Of a DNA stretch of 64,000 nucleotides, positions 18,361 to 28,149 are shown piece by piece (positions within the stretch are counted from its first letter, which is position 1; every line of letters begins with the position of its first letter). The position numbers and the translations under genes were made by a program. The notes below the pieces were generated by a model. That model was not told where the DNA came from, did not search any database, and was given only the letters and a program-made list of their open reading frames with translations. This DNA is from Novosphingobium flavum (lineage in GTDB: Bacteria; Pseudomonadota; Alphaproteobacteria; Sphingomonadales; Sphingomonadaceae): positions 1 to 64,000 of the forward strand of contig NZ_JACLAW010000001.1 of NCBI RefSeq assembly GCF_014230315.1, read 5' to 3'.

Positions 18361-18579
18361 CGCCAGTGCCTTAGCCGTGGTTTGGCGGGAAAGCCACACC
18401 GGCCGCAGCGGCGGCGCGATTGATTGCCCGAATCCCTTGCGTGGAGGGCCTTTCCCTGCTAGCGGCGCCCATCTTCGAGCCGATCCCGTGGATTCGGCGT
18501 CGGTTCGTATTCGTATTCAAGGTGCTCCCCGCCAGCATGTAGCGGGTTCTCGCCTTCGATCTGTGAGGTGTGTCGGTTT

Positions 18580-18786
18580 ATGCAAATTCTCGTCCGCGAC
18601 AACAACGTCGACCAGGCCCTGCGCGCGCTCAAGAAGAAGCTGCAGCGTGAAGGCGTGTACCGCGAGATGAAGCTGCGCCGTCACTACGAAAAGCCCTCGG
18701 AAAAGCGCGCCCGCGAAAAGGCTGCCGCTGTCCGCCGCGCCCGCAAGCTGGAGCGCAAGCGGGCCGAGCGCGACGGCGCGAAGTAA
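18580..18786 (+). CDS. rpsU: 30S ribosomal protein S21
   Basis: 68 residues: [20 protein letters not shown] followed by a very basic, Arg/Lys/Ala-rich helical tail, the standard S21 pattern. S21 joins the small subunit platform near the anti-Shine-Dalgarno region. ATG 18580 has GAGG 11 bases upstream. It is monocistronic, with a strong intrinsic terminator 53 bases after the stop, and divergent from crcB. Confidence 0.96.
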   Translation: MQILVRDNNVDQALRALKKKLQREGVYREMKLRRHYEKPSEKRAREKAAAVRRARKLERKRAERDGAK

Positions 18787-18838
18787 GCAGGATTAAGCCG
18801 CAGGCCGGGCTTGCTCCGGCCGCAGCTTTCCGCCAAGA

Positions 18839-18865
18839 GGGCGCGGATTTTTCCGCGCCCTTTTT
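18839..18865 (+). terminator. Intrinsic terminator of rpsU
   Basis: A perfect 9-bp stem GGGCGCGGA / TCCGCGCCC with a TTTT loop is followed immediately by TTTTT. It lies between rpsU and the FKBP gene on the same strand. Confidence 0.92.
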
Positions 18866-18904
18866 GCTGTGCGCGGCCCAAAACAGCGCCATGAGGACGA
18901 ATCG

Positions 18905-19444
18905 ATGACCGAGATCACCCGCGTTCCGCTCCAGCCCATTGCCAAGGGCTCGCTGACGAAACTGTGGCTGGGCGTGGCGGCGGCCGTGGCCGTGGCCGGC
19001 GGCGTTGCCTGGGCGGCGATGCCCGCGCTGGTCGCGGTCAAGACGATCAAGGCCGGTGAAGGCCCGTCGCCCACCGCGGCCGACGTCGTCCTGATCAACT
19101 ATGTCGGCCATCTTCCGGACGGCAAGGAGTTCGACAAGGGCAACAATGCCGTGCTGCCGCTTGACGGCGTGGTGCCCGGTTTCACCCAGGCCCTGGCCCA
19201 GATGCAGAAGGGCGGCTCCTACAAGGTCAAGATCCCCTCGGGCCTCGCTTACGGCGAAGCCGGAAACGGCGCGATCCCGCCCAACACCGATATCACCTTC
19301 GATGTCGACCTGATCGACTTCAAGAGCAAGGCCGAGATCGAGCAGCAGCAGCGCATGATGCAGCAGCTCCAGCAGATGCAGCAGATGCAGGGCGCCCCTC
19401 ATGGCGAGGGTGCTCCGGCTCCCGAAGCCGCTCCGCAGCCGTAA
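18905..19444 (+). CDS. Membrane-anchored FKBP-type peptidyl-prolyl isomerase
   Basis: 179 residues. One transmembrane anchor (about residues 20-42) is followed by an FKBP domain (~50-140; VLINYVGHLPDGKEFDKG, PSGLAYGEAGNGAIPPNTDITFDV with the conserved AYGE and IPPN elements). The C-terminal tail is rich in Gln and Met (QQQRMMQQLQQMQQMQ) and then Ala/Pro. FKBPs accelerate proline isomerisation in folding proteins; here the domain probably faces the periplasm. ATG 18905 (MTEITRV) is taken because upstream in-frame residues overlap the terminator region. Confidence 0.9.
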   Translation: MTEITRVPLQPIAKGSLTKLWLGVAAAVAVAGGVAWAAMPALVAVKTIKAGEGPSPTAADVVLINYVGHLPDGKEFDKGNNAVLPLDGVVPGFTQALAQMQKGGSYKVKIPSGLAYGEAGNGAIPPNTDITFDVDLIDFKSKAEIEQQQRMMQQLQQMQQMQGAPHGEGAPAPEAAPQP

Positions 19445-19477
19445 GTCCCACTCTCTCCGTAAAAGGTCTGGCCCGTC

Positions 19478-19765
19478 ATGTCGGTCGATACCGCCACTGT
19501 CGCCAAGATCGCCTCGCTCGCCCGGATCAAGGTGTCCGACGGTGAGCTCGAGGCGATGGTCCCCGAACTTAACGGCATCCTCGCCTGGGTCGAGCAACTC
19601 GGCGAAGTCGATGTCACCGGCGTCGAGCCGATGACCGCCGTGATCCCCAACACCCTGCGCCTGCGCGACGACGCGGTGACCGACGGCGGCATCCGCGACG
19701 CGGTGCTCGCCAATGCGCCCGCGCCCGAGCATGGCTTCTTCGGCGTGCCCAAGGTGATCGAATAA
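19478..19765 (+). CDS. gatC: Asp-tRNA(Asn)/Glu-tRNA(Gln) amidotransferase subunit C
   Basis: 95 residues, the small helical subunit that clamps GatA to GatB in the transamidosome. The family pattern is [20 protein letters not shown] followed by [19 protein letters not shown]. The stop TAA is directly followed by the gatA ATG, so the two are coupled. Indirect charging through GatCAB is normal in alphaproteobacteria. Confidence 0.95.
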   Translation: MSVDTATVAKIASLARIKVSDGELEAMVPELNGILAWVEQLGEVDVTGVEPMTAVIPNTLRLRDDAVTDGGIRDAVLANAPAPEHGFFGVPKVIE

Positions 19766-21250
19766 ATGACTGACCTGACCGATCTCACCGTCGCCGACAT
19801 CCGCGAGGGCGTCGCGGGCGGCAGCTTCACCGCCGTCGAGGTGGCCGAGGCCTTCAACACCGCCGTTGCCGAGGCGCAGGCGGCGCTCAACGCCTTCATT
19901 GTCACCACGCCGGACGCGGCGCTTGAAGCCGCGCGCAAGGTCGATGCCGACCGCGCGGCGGGCAAGGCGCTTGGGCCCATGGCGGGCGTGCCGATCGGGA
20001 TGAAGGACCTGTTCGCCACCAAGGGCGTGCAGACCACGGCGGCGAGCCACATCCTCGAGGGCTTCACCCCGGAATACGAAAGCACCGTTTCCCAGAAGCT
20101 GTGGGACGCGGGCGCGGGCATGCTCGGCAAGCTCAACCTCGACCAGTTCGCCATGGGCTCGTCGAACGAGACCAGCGCCTATGGCAAGGTGATCTCGCCT
20201 TGGCGCAAGTCAGGCGACGAGGCCGCGCTGGCCCCGGGCGGCTCGTCGGGCGGCTCTTCCGCCGCGATCGCTGCGCGCCTCTGCCCGGCCGCGACCGGCA
20301 CCGACACCGGCGGTTCGATCCGCCAGCCGGCCGCCTTCACCGGCATTTCGGGCATCAAGCCGACCTATGGGCGGTGCTCGCGCTGGGGCATCGTCGCTTT
20401 CGCCTCGTCGCTCGACCAGGCGGGGCCGATGGCCCGCACGGTGCGCGACTGCGCGATCATGCTTGAGGCGATGGCCGGGTTCGATCCCAAGGATTCGACC
20501 AGTCTCGACCTGCCGGTGCCGCAGTGGGAAGCCGGGCTCGACGCCAGCCTTGCGGGCAAGAAGGTGGGCATTCCGCGCGAATACCGCATGGACGGGATGG
20601 ACGCCGAAGTCGCCAAGTCCTGGGACGAAGGAATCGCCTGGCTCAAGGACGCCGGGGCCGAGGTGGTCGACATCTCGCTGCCGCACACCAAGTACGCCTT
20701 GCCGACCTACTACATCATCGCCCCGGCTGAAGCCTCGTCGAACCTCGCGCGCTATGACGGCGTGCGCTACGGCCTGCGCGACCTGCCGGACGGCGCGAAC
20801 CTGCAAGACATGTATGCCGCGACCCGCGCCGCCGGCTTCGGGCCCGAGGTGAAGCGCCGCATCCTGATCGGCACCTACGTGCTCTCGGCAGGGTTCTACG
20901 ACGCCTATTATACCCAGGCCCAGAAGGTTCGCGCCCTGATCAGCCGCGATTTCGCCGCAGCCTTCAACCACTGCGACGTGATCCTCGCGCCGACCACGCC
21001 GACCGCGGCCTTTGCGCTGGGCGAGAACTCGGACGATCCGCTGGCGATGTACCTCAACGACGTGTTCTCGGTTCCCGCGAGCCTTGCCGGGCTGCCGGCC
21101 ATGTCGGTCCCGGCCGGGATCAATTCGCAGGGCCTGCCGCTGGGGCTGCAGATCATCGGCCGTCCGTTCGACGAGCAGGGCGTGCTGAACGCCGGCCTCG
21201 CGATCGAGCAGCGCGCGGGCTTCGCGGCCAAGCCGGCCCGCTGGTGGTGA
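19766..21250 (+). CDS. gatA: Asp-tRNA(Asn)/Glu-tRNA(Gln) amidotransferase subunit A
   Basis: 494-residue amidase subunit that releases ammonia from glutamine for transfer onto Glu-tRNA(Gln) or Asp-tRNA(Asn). The Ser-cisSer-Lys triad region is visible: Lys in [10 protein letters not shown], then the amidase signature [10 protein letters not shown] and [13 protein letters not shown]. Length is standard. It begins immediately after gatC; its TGA overlaps the GTG of the acyltransferase. GatB, the third subunit, is 2.4 kb downstream rather than adjacent. Confidence 0.96.
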   Translation: MTDLTDLTVADIREGVAGGSFTAVEVAEAFNTAVAEAQAALNAFIVTTPDAALEAARKVDADRAAGKALGPMAGVPIGMKDLFATKGVQTTAASHILEGFTPEYESTVSQKLWDAGAGMLGKLNLDQFAMGSSNETSAYGKVISPWRKSGDEAALAPGGSSGGSSAAIAARLCPAATGTDTGGSIRQPAAFTGISGIKPTYGRCSRWGIVAFASSLDQAGPMARTVRDCAIMLEAMAGFDPKDSTSLDLPVPQWEAGLDASLAGKKVGIPREYRMDGMDAEVAKSWDEGIAWLKDAGAEVVDISLPHTKYALPTYYIIAPAEASSNLARYDGVRYGLRDLPDGANLQDMYAATRAAGFGPEVKRRILIGTYVLSAGFYDAYYTQAQKVRALISRDFAAAFNHCDVILAPTTPTAAFALGENSDDPLAMYLNDVFSVPASLAGLPAMSVPAGINSQGLPLGLQIIGRPFDEQGVLNAGLAIEQRAGFAAKPARWW

Positions 21251-22458
21251 CAGGGGTGGACGAGGGCGGCATGTTGCCCTCGTCCGCGCTCCCTTCGGCG
21301 CCCGCTTGCGCAGACGCGGCGGCGCCGCCCGGCCCGGCGCGCGATGCGGGAGGACGGGCTCATTTCGCCGTGCTCGATGCATGGCGCGGCGTCGCGGCCC
21401 TTGCCGTGGCCTTCCGCCATATCAACGGCACGGCTTTCTTCCTGAACGGCCCGCTCCATTCGGCGCTGAGCAGCGCGGTCGATTTCTTCTTCATCCTGTC
21501 CGGCTTCGTGATCGCCGCCAGCTATGGCGAGCGGCTGGCGCGGGGCTTTTCGCTGCTGCGCTATGCCGTCCTGCGCTGGGGGCGGGTCTGGCCGCTCCAT
21601 GGGCTGATGGTGCTGGCCTATGTCCTGTTCGAGACGGCCTTGTGGCTGCGCGGCTCCGGCGGCCTCCTCGGCGGGCGCGAGGCATTCACCGGCCCGCGCG
21701 ATCCGGCCACCTTGCTGCCGAGCCTGATGCTGGTCCAGGCATGGATCTGGCCGGGGCGGGACCTGTGGAACACCCAGAGCTGGTCGGTCTCGGTGGAGAT
21801 GGCGCTTTATTGCGGATCGGCCTTGCTCTGGCGGGTTCTGGGACTGCGCGCCAACTGGCTGGCCCTGCCGGCGGGCCTTGCGGCGCTCTGGGCCATCGCC
21901 CTGTTCCCGGCGGGCGAGCAATTGCTGCGCGGGGTGGCGGGTTTCGGCTTCGGCATGGCCTGCTGGGCGGTCTGGCCGCGCCTTTCGGCGCTGGCCCTGC
22001 CGCGCCCGGCGCTGCAAGTGGCAGAGCCGCTGTTGGTCGGCGCCGCCCTGCTCGCTTTCGCCACCGACCAGTCGCTGCGGCTGATCGATCCGCTCTTCGT
22101 GTTGGTCCTATTGGTCTTCGCGCGCGCGGAGGGGCCGATCAGCGCCCTGCTGAAGACGGCCCCGGCGCGCTGGCTCGGCGCGCTGTCCTATTCGCTGTAC
22201 ATGGTCCACATGCTGGTGATCGGGCGCCTGTGCGATGCCCTTGCCTTCGTCCAGGCCCGGATCGGGGCGCGGTGGATCTCGGTTCATCTCGGCGGGCGGG
22301 ACGTGATCCTGCTCGATCCGCTGCCCGCTTTCGGCGTGGTCGTCGCCATGTTGGCGGTGACGCTCGTGGCGGCATGGGCGGCCTACGCGCTGGTCGAATG
22401 GCCGGCGCGGGATTGGTCGCGCCGGCTGGCGGGGCGGATCGGGCCGCAGCCGGCCTGA
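21247..22458 (+). CDS. Acyltransferase family 3 (OafA/YrhL-like) membrane protein
   Basis: About 403 residues with roughly ten hydrophobic segments. The start of the acyltransferase-3 domain is [18 protein letters not shown] with the expected Arg and His, and [15 protein letters not shown] follows. Such proteins O-acylate cell-surface polysaccharides or lipids. GTG 21247 gives a four-base GTGA overlap with gatA; GTG 21244 and ATG 21271 are alternatives, and the first ~35 residues are low-complexity. Coupling to gatCA is probably positional rather than functional. Confidence 0.88.
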   Translation: MTGVDEGGMLPSSALPSAPACADAAAPPGPARDAGGRAHFAVLDAWRGVAALAVAFRHINGTAFFLNGPLHSALSSAVDFFFILSGFVIAASYGERLARGFSLLRYAVLRWGRVWPLHGLMVLAYVLFETALWLRGSGGLLGGREAFTGPRDPATLLPSLMLVQAWIWPGRDLWNTQSWSVSVEMALYCGSALLWRVLGLRANWLALPAGLAALWAIALFPAGEQLLRGVAGFGFGMACWAVWPRLSALALPRPALQVAEPLLVGAALLAFATDQSLRLIDPLFVLVLLVFARAEGPISALLKTAPARWLGALSYSLYMVHMLVIGRLCDALAFVQARIGARWISVHLGGRDVILLDPLPAFGVVVAMLAVTLVAAWAAYALVEWPARDWSRRLAGRIGPQPA

Positions 22459-22488
22459 TCCGCCGCCGCCCCGATCCACCCGGCAGCA

Positions 22489-23472
22489 TCACATCGCGGC
22501 GAGCAGTTCCTGCAGCCGCGCCAGCGCCTTGTTGCGGGCGAGCGTATTGGCCGGGTTACGGTTGCGCGGTTCCTCGCCCAGCCGCACGAACATGTGCTCC
22601 GAGCCGGGATAGACCACTTCCTCATACTTCTTGCCGAGCCGCTTCATCGCGCTGCGCGTCGCCTCGAGCGAGCGGGTCACGCGCGGGTCGTATTCGGCGT
22701 AGAAGCCATAGACCGGCGCGGTCAGCCCGGCGAGCTTCTCGGGCGGCGGGGCCGCATCGTAGAAGATGAAGGCGGCAGTCAGGTCCTTACGCTGCACGGC
22801 GAAGTTGAACACCCGGCCGGCGCCCCAGGCGAAGCCCACGCCGGCCATCTTGCCGTTGAAGCCGGGCAGGGTCTTCGCATAATCGGCCCAGGCGTTCATG
22901 TCGGCGGTCATCTCGACATTGTCGCGCTTGGTGGCGCGGTGGGTGTAGAATACCGTCTTGTAATCCGGGTAGTCGCTGGCGCCGCCGCCATTGGGGGCAA
23001 GGCCATAGTGAAAGTCCGGCGCCACCACGATGTAGCCGAGCGCGGCGAGTTCGTCGGCCATCAGCCGGCCCCAGCGATTGAGGCCCTGGTCCTCGGGCAC
23101 CATCAGGATCACTGGCGCCGGGCCGCGCTTGTCGGGGAAGACCACGAGGCCGCCCAAGGTCTTGCCCGCGCGGGTGATGGTCACGTCGCGGCGCAGCCGG
23201 GTGGAGTTGGCGAGCTTGGCCGCGCGCCACTGGTCGCTGCCGAGGCGGTCCTCGATCTCGATCACTTCGTCGAGCACCAGGGTTCCGGCCTTGGTCTTGG
23301 CGAGAAGCTGCTCATCGCGGTCGACCGGCTCGGTGGGAGCGGTCACAGAAGCAGGCGCGGAAACGGGCACTGCGGCCTGATCGGCCCATGCCGGGGCGGG
23401 CGCGGCGGCGACGGCCAGCAGGATCGCGGCAAGCGGCAGGGCGGCATATCGGGCGGCATCGGGCATGGGCAT
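22489..23472 (-). CDS. Exported dienelactone-hydrolase-like protein lacking the usual nucleophile
   Basis: 327 residues with a signal peptide ([19 protein letters not shown]) and an alpha/beta hydrolase domain of the dienelactone hydrolase family ([25 protein letters not shown]). The elbow normally reading GFCxGG or GxSxGG reads GVGFAWGAG, with Ala at the nucleophile position. The acid (YAEYDPRV) and histidine (PGSEHMFV) sites are retained. It may be catalytically dead or use another residue. ATG 23472 has AGAGGG 8 bases upstream; ATG 23466 is also possible. It is inserted in antisense between the gatCA-acyltransferase genes and gatB. Confidence 0.82.
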   Translation of the reverse strand: MPMPDAARYAALPLAAILLAVAAAPAPAWADQAAVPVSAPASVTAPTEPVDRDEQLLAKTKAGTLVLDEVIEIEDRLGSDQWRAAKLANSTRLRRDVTITRAGKTLGGLVVFPDKRGPAPVILMVPEDQGLNRWGRLMADELAALGYIVVAPDFHYGLAPNGGGASDYPDYKTVFYTHRATKRDNVEMTADMNAWADYAKTLPGFNGKMAGVGFAWGAGRVFNFAVQRKDLTAAFIFYDAAPPPEKLAGLTAPVYGFYAEYDPRVTRSLEATRSAMKRLGKKYEEVVYPGSEHMFVRLGEEPRNRNPANTLARNKALARLQELLAAM

Positions 23473-23626
23473 TCGGGCATCCCTCTGGAAAGCGGGCCTT
23501 TCGCGCTGGGTGCGCGCGGCAATTGGCAACAAAGCTGGCCGACAATCGGCGCGCCGCACCATAAGGGCAATGCCCGGAGGCGAAAGCCCCTTTTCACGCC
23601 CGCCGTCTCGCCCTAACGGGAGGGCC

Positions 23627-25123
23627 ATGAGCACTTACCGCATCCAGGGCGCAACGGGCGAATGGGAGGTCGTGATCGGCCTCGAGGTTCACGCGCAGGT
23701 CGTCTCGAAGTCCAAGCTGTTTTCCGGCGCTGCCACGGCCTTCGGGGCCGAGCCCAATGCCCAGGTCTCGCTGGTCGACGCGGCCATGCCGGGCATGCTG
23801 CCGGTGCCCAACCGCGAATGCATCCGCCAGGCGGTCCGCACGGGTCTCGCGATCGACGCGCAGATCAACAAGTACTCGCGGTTCGACCGCAAGAACTACT
23901 TCTACGCCGATCTTCCGCAGGGCTACCAGATCAGCCAGCTTTACCACCCGCTGGTGGGTGAGGGGCACATCGAGATCAGCCTCGACGACAAGAACCCCGA
24001 GGCCGAGGTCAAGAAGATCGGGGTCGAGCGCATTCACGTCGAGCAGGACGCGGGCAAGCTGATGCATGATCAGCATCCGACCATGTCCTATGTCGATCTC
24101 AACCGTTCGGGCGTGGCGCTGATGGAAATCGTCAGCCGCCCCGACATGCGCTCGCCGGCCGAGGCCGGGGCCTACCTGCGCAAGCTGCGCGCGATCCTGC
24201 GCTATGTCGGCTCGTGCGACGGCAACATGGAAGAAGGCTCGATGCGGGCCGACGTCAACGTCTCGGTGCGCAAGGTGGGCGACGAACTCGGCACCCGGAC
24301 CGAGACCAAGAACGTCAACTCGGTGCGCTTCGTCATGGCCGCGATCGAGCATGAGGCGATGCGCCAGGTCGACGTGCTGGAAAGCGGCGGCAAGATCGCG
24401 CAGGAAACCCGCCTGTTCGATCCCGACACCGGCACGACCCGCTCGATGCGCTCGAAGGAAGACGCGCACGACTATCGCTATTTCCCCGATCCCGACCTGC
24501 TGCCGCTCGAACTGACCGACAGCTTTATCGCGGATTGCCGCGAGAGCCTGCCCGAACTGCCCGACGCCAAGCGCCACCGCTATGAGAACGCGCTCGGCCT
24601 CACGCCCTATGTGGCGGGGGTGCTGACCGCCGAGGTCGAGACCGCGCGCTGGTTCGAGGCGCTGCTGGCCGAATGCGCGGTCCAGCAGGGCAAGGGCGAG
24701 GACGTGGTCGCCAAGCAGGCCGCCAACTGGCTGACGTCCGAGCTGTTTGGTGCGCTCAACCGGCTGGGCCGTGGCCTTGATGACAGCCCGGTCGGCCCGG
24801 CCGAAGCCGCGGAATTGCTGGCGCTGGTTTCCGATGGCACGATCTCGAACACCATCGCCAAGCAGGTCTTCGAGAAGATGCTGGAGACCGGCGACAAGGC
24901 GGGCGCGATCGTCGCGCGCGAAGGGCTCAAGCAGGAGAGCGACACCGGCGCGATCGACGCCGTGGTTGCCAAGATCCTGGCCGACAATGCCGACAAGGTG
25001 GCCCAGTACAAGGCGGGCAAGGAGGCCCTGTTCGGCTTCTTCGTTGGTCAGACGATGAAGGCCATGCAGGGCAAGGCCAACCCGCAGGTCGTCAACGAGC
25101 TGATCAAGAAGGCGCTCGGTTGA
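23627..25123 (+). CDS. gatB: Asp-tRNA(Asn)/Glu-tRNA(Gln) amidotransferase subunit B
   Basis: 498 residues, the tRNA-binding kinase-like subunit that activates Glu-tRNA(Gln) or Asp-tRNA(Asn) before amidation. Landmarks are [13 protein letters not shown] at the start, [46 protein letters not shown], and the C-terminal YqeY-like tail. ATG 23627 is preceded by GGGAGGG; the frame is open further upstream but unlike the family. It is not contiguous with gatC and gatA. Confidence 0.96.
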   Translation: MSTYRIQGATGEWEVVIGLEVHAQVVSKSKLFSGAATAFGAEPNAQVSLVDAAMPGMLPVPNRECIRQAVRTGLAIDAQINKYSRFDRKNYFYADLPQGYQISQLYHPLVGEGHIEISLDDKNPEAEVKKIGVERIHVEQDAGKLMHDQHPTMSYVDLNRSGVALMEIVSRPDMRSPAEAGAYLRKLRAILRYVGSCDGNMEEGSMRADVNVSVRKVGDELGTRTETKNVNSVRFVMAAIEHEAMRQVDVLESGGKIAQETRLFDPDTGTTRSMRSKEDAHDYRYFPDPDLLPLELTDSFIADCRESLPELPDAKRHRYENALGLTPYVAGVLTAEVETARWFEALLAECAVQQGKGEDVVAKQAANWLTSELFGALNRLGRGLDDSPVGPAEAAELLALVSDGTISNTIAKQVFEKMLETGDKAGAIVAREGLKQESDTGAIDAVVAKILADNADKVAQYKAGKEALFGFFVGQTMKAMQGKANPQVVNELIKKALG

Positions 25124-25156
25124 CGTAGCTGCGGCTGAAGCGGCGCGCGGGGGCGC

Positions 25157-28084
25157 TTACGGCCCCTTCGCGCTGTCCTCCAGATAGCTGACCGGCAGGC
25201 CGACACTCTTGAGCTGCGGCTCGATCAGCTTGCGGTCGCCCACCACGACGATGGTCAGGCCGTCCGGCCCGAGATAGGTCCGCGCCGCCGTGTCCAGCGA
25301 CTTGGCGTCGACCGCCCGATAGCGCGCGGGGAGCGTCTGGACATAGTCGTCCGGCCGGCCGAGCCGGTCGTTGATCACCACCTGTCCCATGACCTGACCA
25401 TTGGTCTCGTAGCGGTTGGGCAGGCCGCGCACGTTGCCGTCGGTCACGCGCGAAACCTCCACCGGCTCGACCGGGCGGCTCGCCGGGAAGGCCTTCATGT
25501 CGGCCAGCAGCAGCTTGATTGCATCGCCGGTGCGGTCGCTTTGCACCGGGGTGGCCACGGTGAAGGTGCGCGGGCCGACGTTGCGGTCGATCGACGAGCG
25601 CACGCCGTAGGTCCAGCCTTTGTCCTCGCGCAGGTCCATGTTGAGCCGCGAGAGGAAGCCGCTGCCGAGCACCTCGTTGGCAAGGTCCAGCGCTTCCTTG
25701 TCCGGCACCGTGCCGGTCAGGGGCAGGATGCGGCCCATCAGGATCGCCGATTGCGGCGAGCCCGGTCGGTCGACCACCACGATGCGCGCCTGCGCGGCCG
25801 GGACCGGCGCCGCCATGGGCTTGGCCGGCTTCGGCGCGGCGGGCGGGGCCCAGTTGCCGAACGCTTGTTCGAGCAGCGGCTTCAACTCGGCCATGGTAAT
25901 GTCGCCCACCACGGTGATCCGTGCGAGATCGGGGCGCAGCCACTTGTCATGCGCCGCGAGCAGGGCTTCCGGGGTGAGGGCGGAGAGCGCCGCCTCGGTG
26001 CCGAGGCCATCGGCGGGCAGGCCATAGGGGTGGGCCGGACCGAACAGCAGCGGTGCCATTGTCCGCTGCGCCTTTTGCATCGGGGTGGCCTCGGCCTGGG
26101 CCAGCTCGGCGAGGCGCTGGGCCTTGACCCGCGCCACGTCCTCGGCGGCGAAGGCCGGGTGGAGGGTGAGGTCGGCCATCAGAGCGAGCGAGGGGGCAAG
26201 GTTGGCGGCAAGGGCGTCGAGCGCGATCGCGCTGGAATCCTGCGAGGCTCCGGCGTTGATCGTGGCGCCGAGCCGCTCCTGCTCCTCGGCGATCTGGATC
26301 GCGCTGCGGCTGGCCGTGCCTTCATCGAGCAGGGCGAGCATGGTCGCCTGGGTGCCGGGCGCGTCGCTGAGGTCGGCCGAGGTTCCGGCATCGAAGTTCA
26401 GATTGACCAGCACCTTGGGCACGGCGCTGCGCCGGGCGAGGGTAACGGGAATGCCGTTGGACAGGACCGACCGCTCGACCGCAGGGAAGGCGAGGGCGCC
26501 GACCGGCTCGACCGGCGGCGCCGCGCGCGGCGCGGACTTCACGAGCTTCGGTGCGGGCGCGGCCTTGGCCGCAGGCTTGGCGACCGGCTTACCCTTTGCC
26601 GCCGTTTCATCGCCCCAACCGCCCATCAGTTCGCCCTTCTCGGTACGTTGGCCGGGCAGGACGGTGAGGGTGAACGAGGGGCGCCCCAGCCACTTCTGCA
26701 AGGCGGCCTTGACCTCAGCCGGGGTCAGCGCGGCGATCGCGGCAAGGTCGGCGCGGTATTTCTCGGGATCGTGCGAATAGAGCTCGCCCTCGGCGAGCGT
26801 CGCGCCCTTGCCGGAAAAGCCGCCGACCTGTTCGAGCGCGCCGATCTGGTAGGAGGCCTGCCGCGTTGCCGCGCGGCGCACCTCGTCCTCGCTCGGTCCC
26901 TCGCTCAGCAGGCGGGCGATCTCGCTGTCGAAGGCTTTCTCCGCCGCGGCGCGGTCAACCCCGTCCTTCACGTCCATCGCCGCCATCAGCTGGCTGACCT
27001 GCTCCATCGGCTGGGCCATGGCCGTGGCCATGGTGGCCACCTGCGCGCCCTTGACCAGCGCATTGTCGAACCGCGACGAGGCAAGGCCGCCGAGAATGTC
27101 CATGCCCACGACCAGCGCGGGCATTTCGGGATCGTTGAGCCCCGGTGCGGACCATGTCCGGTAGATCCGGGTAGTGGGCACCTGGTCGGTCATTTCGCGC
27201 CGCATCGGCGCGGCGAGCGTCACCGGCCCGGCGGTGACAGGCGGCACCTGGGCCCCGCGCGGAATGTCGCCGAACCACTTTTCCACCAAGGGGCGGGCGG
27301 CGGCCGCGTCGATGTCTCCGGCCAGGGCGAGGACCACGTTGTTCGGCCCGTAATTGTCCTTGAACCACTGTCGCACGTCAGCCAGCGAGGCGGCGTCGAG
27401 GTCGGCCATCGAGCCGATCGGGGTGTGGCGATAGGGGTGCCCCACCGGGTAAAGCCCTTCGCCGAGGGCATAGTCTGCCAGGCCATAGGGCTGGTTGTCG
27501 CCCTGCCGCTTCTCGTTCTGGACCACGCCGCGCTGCTTGTTCAGCTTGTCCTGGGTCACTGCGCCGAGCAGGTGACCCATCCGGTCGCTCTCCATGAACA
27601 GGGCGAGCGGGAGCGCGCCCGTGGGCACGGTCTCGACATAGTTGGTGCGGTCATAGGAGGTCGAGCCGTTGGTCGAGGTCGAGCCGGCGCCTTCGAGCGG
27701 AATGTCGAAATTGGGCACGTTTTCCGAGCCGCCGAAAAACAGGTGCTCGTAAAGGTGGGCAAAGCCGGTCTTGCCCTTGGGCTCGTTCTTCGAGCCGACC
27801 CGGTAATAGAGCGTCACGCCCACGATCGGCGCCTTGCGGTCAGTATGGACCAGCACGGTCAGGCCGTTGGCGAGGACGAACTTCTGGTACGGAATATCCA
27901 CGCGGCTGACGAGATCGGCCAAGGGTGCGGGCTGGGCCGGCGGCGCTGGGGGCGTGGCGGCCGAGGGCGGAGCAGTCGGGGGCGGAGCAGCAGGGGCAGT
28001 GGCGAGCGGGGCGGGGGACGCGGCGCAGCCGGTGAGGGCGAGGGCGATCAGGGAGGCGGAAAACAAGCGGTTCGGTCTTGGCAT
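25157..28084 (-). CDS. M16-family zinc metalloprotease lipoprotein (two-domain)
   Basis: 975 residues. A lipoprotein signal (LIALALTGC, lipid Cys20) and a ~35-residue Ala/Pro linker precede two tandem M16 halves. The first half (from ~62) carries the inverted zinc motif HLYEH at 110-114. The second half (from ~495) lacks it and is the usual inactive lobe of a clamshell peptidase. A Pro/Ala/Lys linker separates them. Expected location is periplasm, anchored in a membrane; substrates are probably small peptides. Related to pitrilysin/PqqL-type enzymes. Divergent from nothing; the esterase gene lies upstream on the same strand with a GC-rich 11-bp hairpin between. Confidence 0.93.
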   Translation of the reverse strand: MPRPNRLFSASLIALALTGCAASPAPLATAPAAPPPTAPPSAATPPAPPAQPAPLADLVSRVDIPYQKFVLANGLTVLVHTDRKAPIVGVTLYYRVGSKNEPKGKTGFAHLYEHLFFGGSENVPNFDIPLEGAGSTSTNGSTSYDRTNYVETVPTGALPLALFMESDRMGHLLGAVTQDKLNKQRGVVQNEKRQGDNQPYGLADYALGEGLYPVGHPYRHTPIGSMADLDAASLADVRQWFKDNYGPNNVVLALAGDIDAAAARPLVEKWFGDIPRGAQVPPVTAGPVTLAAPMRREMTDQVPTTRIYRTWSAPGLNDPEMPALVVGMDILGGLASSRFDNALVKGAQVATMATAMAQPMEQVSQLMAAMDVKDGVDRAAAEKAFDSEIARLLSEGPSEDEVRRAATRQASYQIGALEQVGGFSGKGATLAEGELYSHDPEKYRADLAAIAALTPAEVKAALQKWLGRPSFTLTVLPGQRTEKGELMGGWGDETAAKGKPVAKPAAKAAPAPKLVKSAPRAAPPVEPVGALAFPAVERSVLSNGIPVTLARRSAVPKVLVNLNFDAGTSADLSDAPGTQATMLALLDEGTASRSAIQIAEEQERLGATINAGASQDSSAIALDALAANLAPSLALMADLTLHPAFAAEDVARVKAQRLAELAQAEATPMQKAQRTMAPLLFGPAHPYGLPADGLGTEAALSALTPEALLAAHDKWLRPDLARITVVGDITMAELKPLLEQAFGNWAPPAAPKPAKPMAAPVPAAQARIVVVDRPGSPQSAILMGRILPLTGTVPDKEALDLANEVLGSGFLSRLNMDLREDKGWTYGVRSSIDRNVGPRTFTVATPVQSDRTGDAIKLLLADMKAFPASRPVEPVEVSRVTDGNVRGLPNRYETNGQVMGQVVINDRLGRPDDYVQTLPARYRAVDAKSLDTAARTYLGPDGLTIVVVGDRKLIEPQLKSVGLPVSYLEDSAKGP

Positions 28085-28149
28085 GGCGCCTTGTCTAACA
28101 GAGCGCGGCGCCGCCGCCAGCCGTAATCCGGCGGCGGCGGCGCGATCCT

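Noticed and set aside
18361..18579. Fluoride riboswitch before crcB
   Set aside because: The conserved GGNGAUG start and pseudoknot elements of the crcB motif were not found on the minus strand.
25541..28126. An 861-codon plus-strand open frame
   Set aside because: Antisense to the M16 protease; His/Gly/Arg-rich shadow sequence.
28108..28143. GC-rich hairpin between the esterase and the M16 gene as a true terminator
   Set aside because: The 11-bp stem is real, but it has a 14-base loop and no T-run, so termination cannot be supported.
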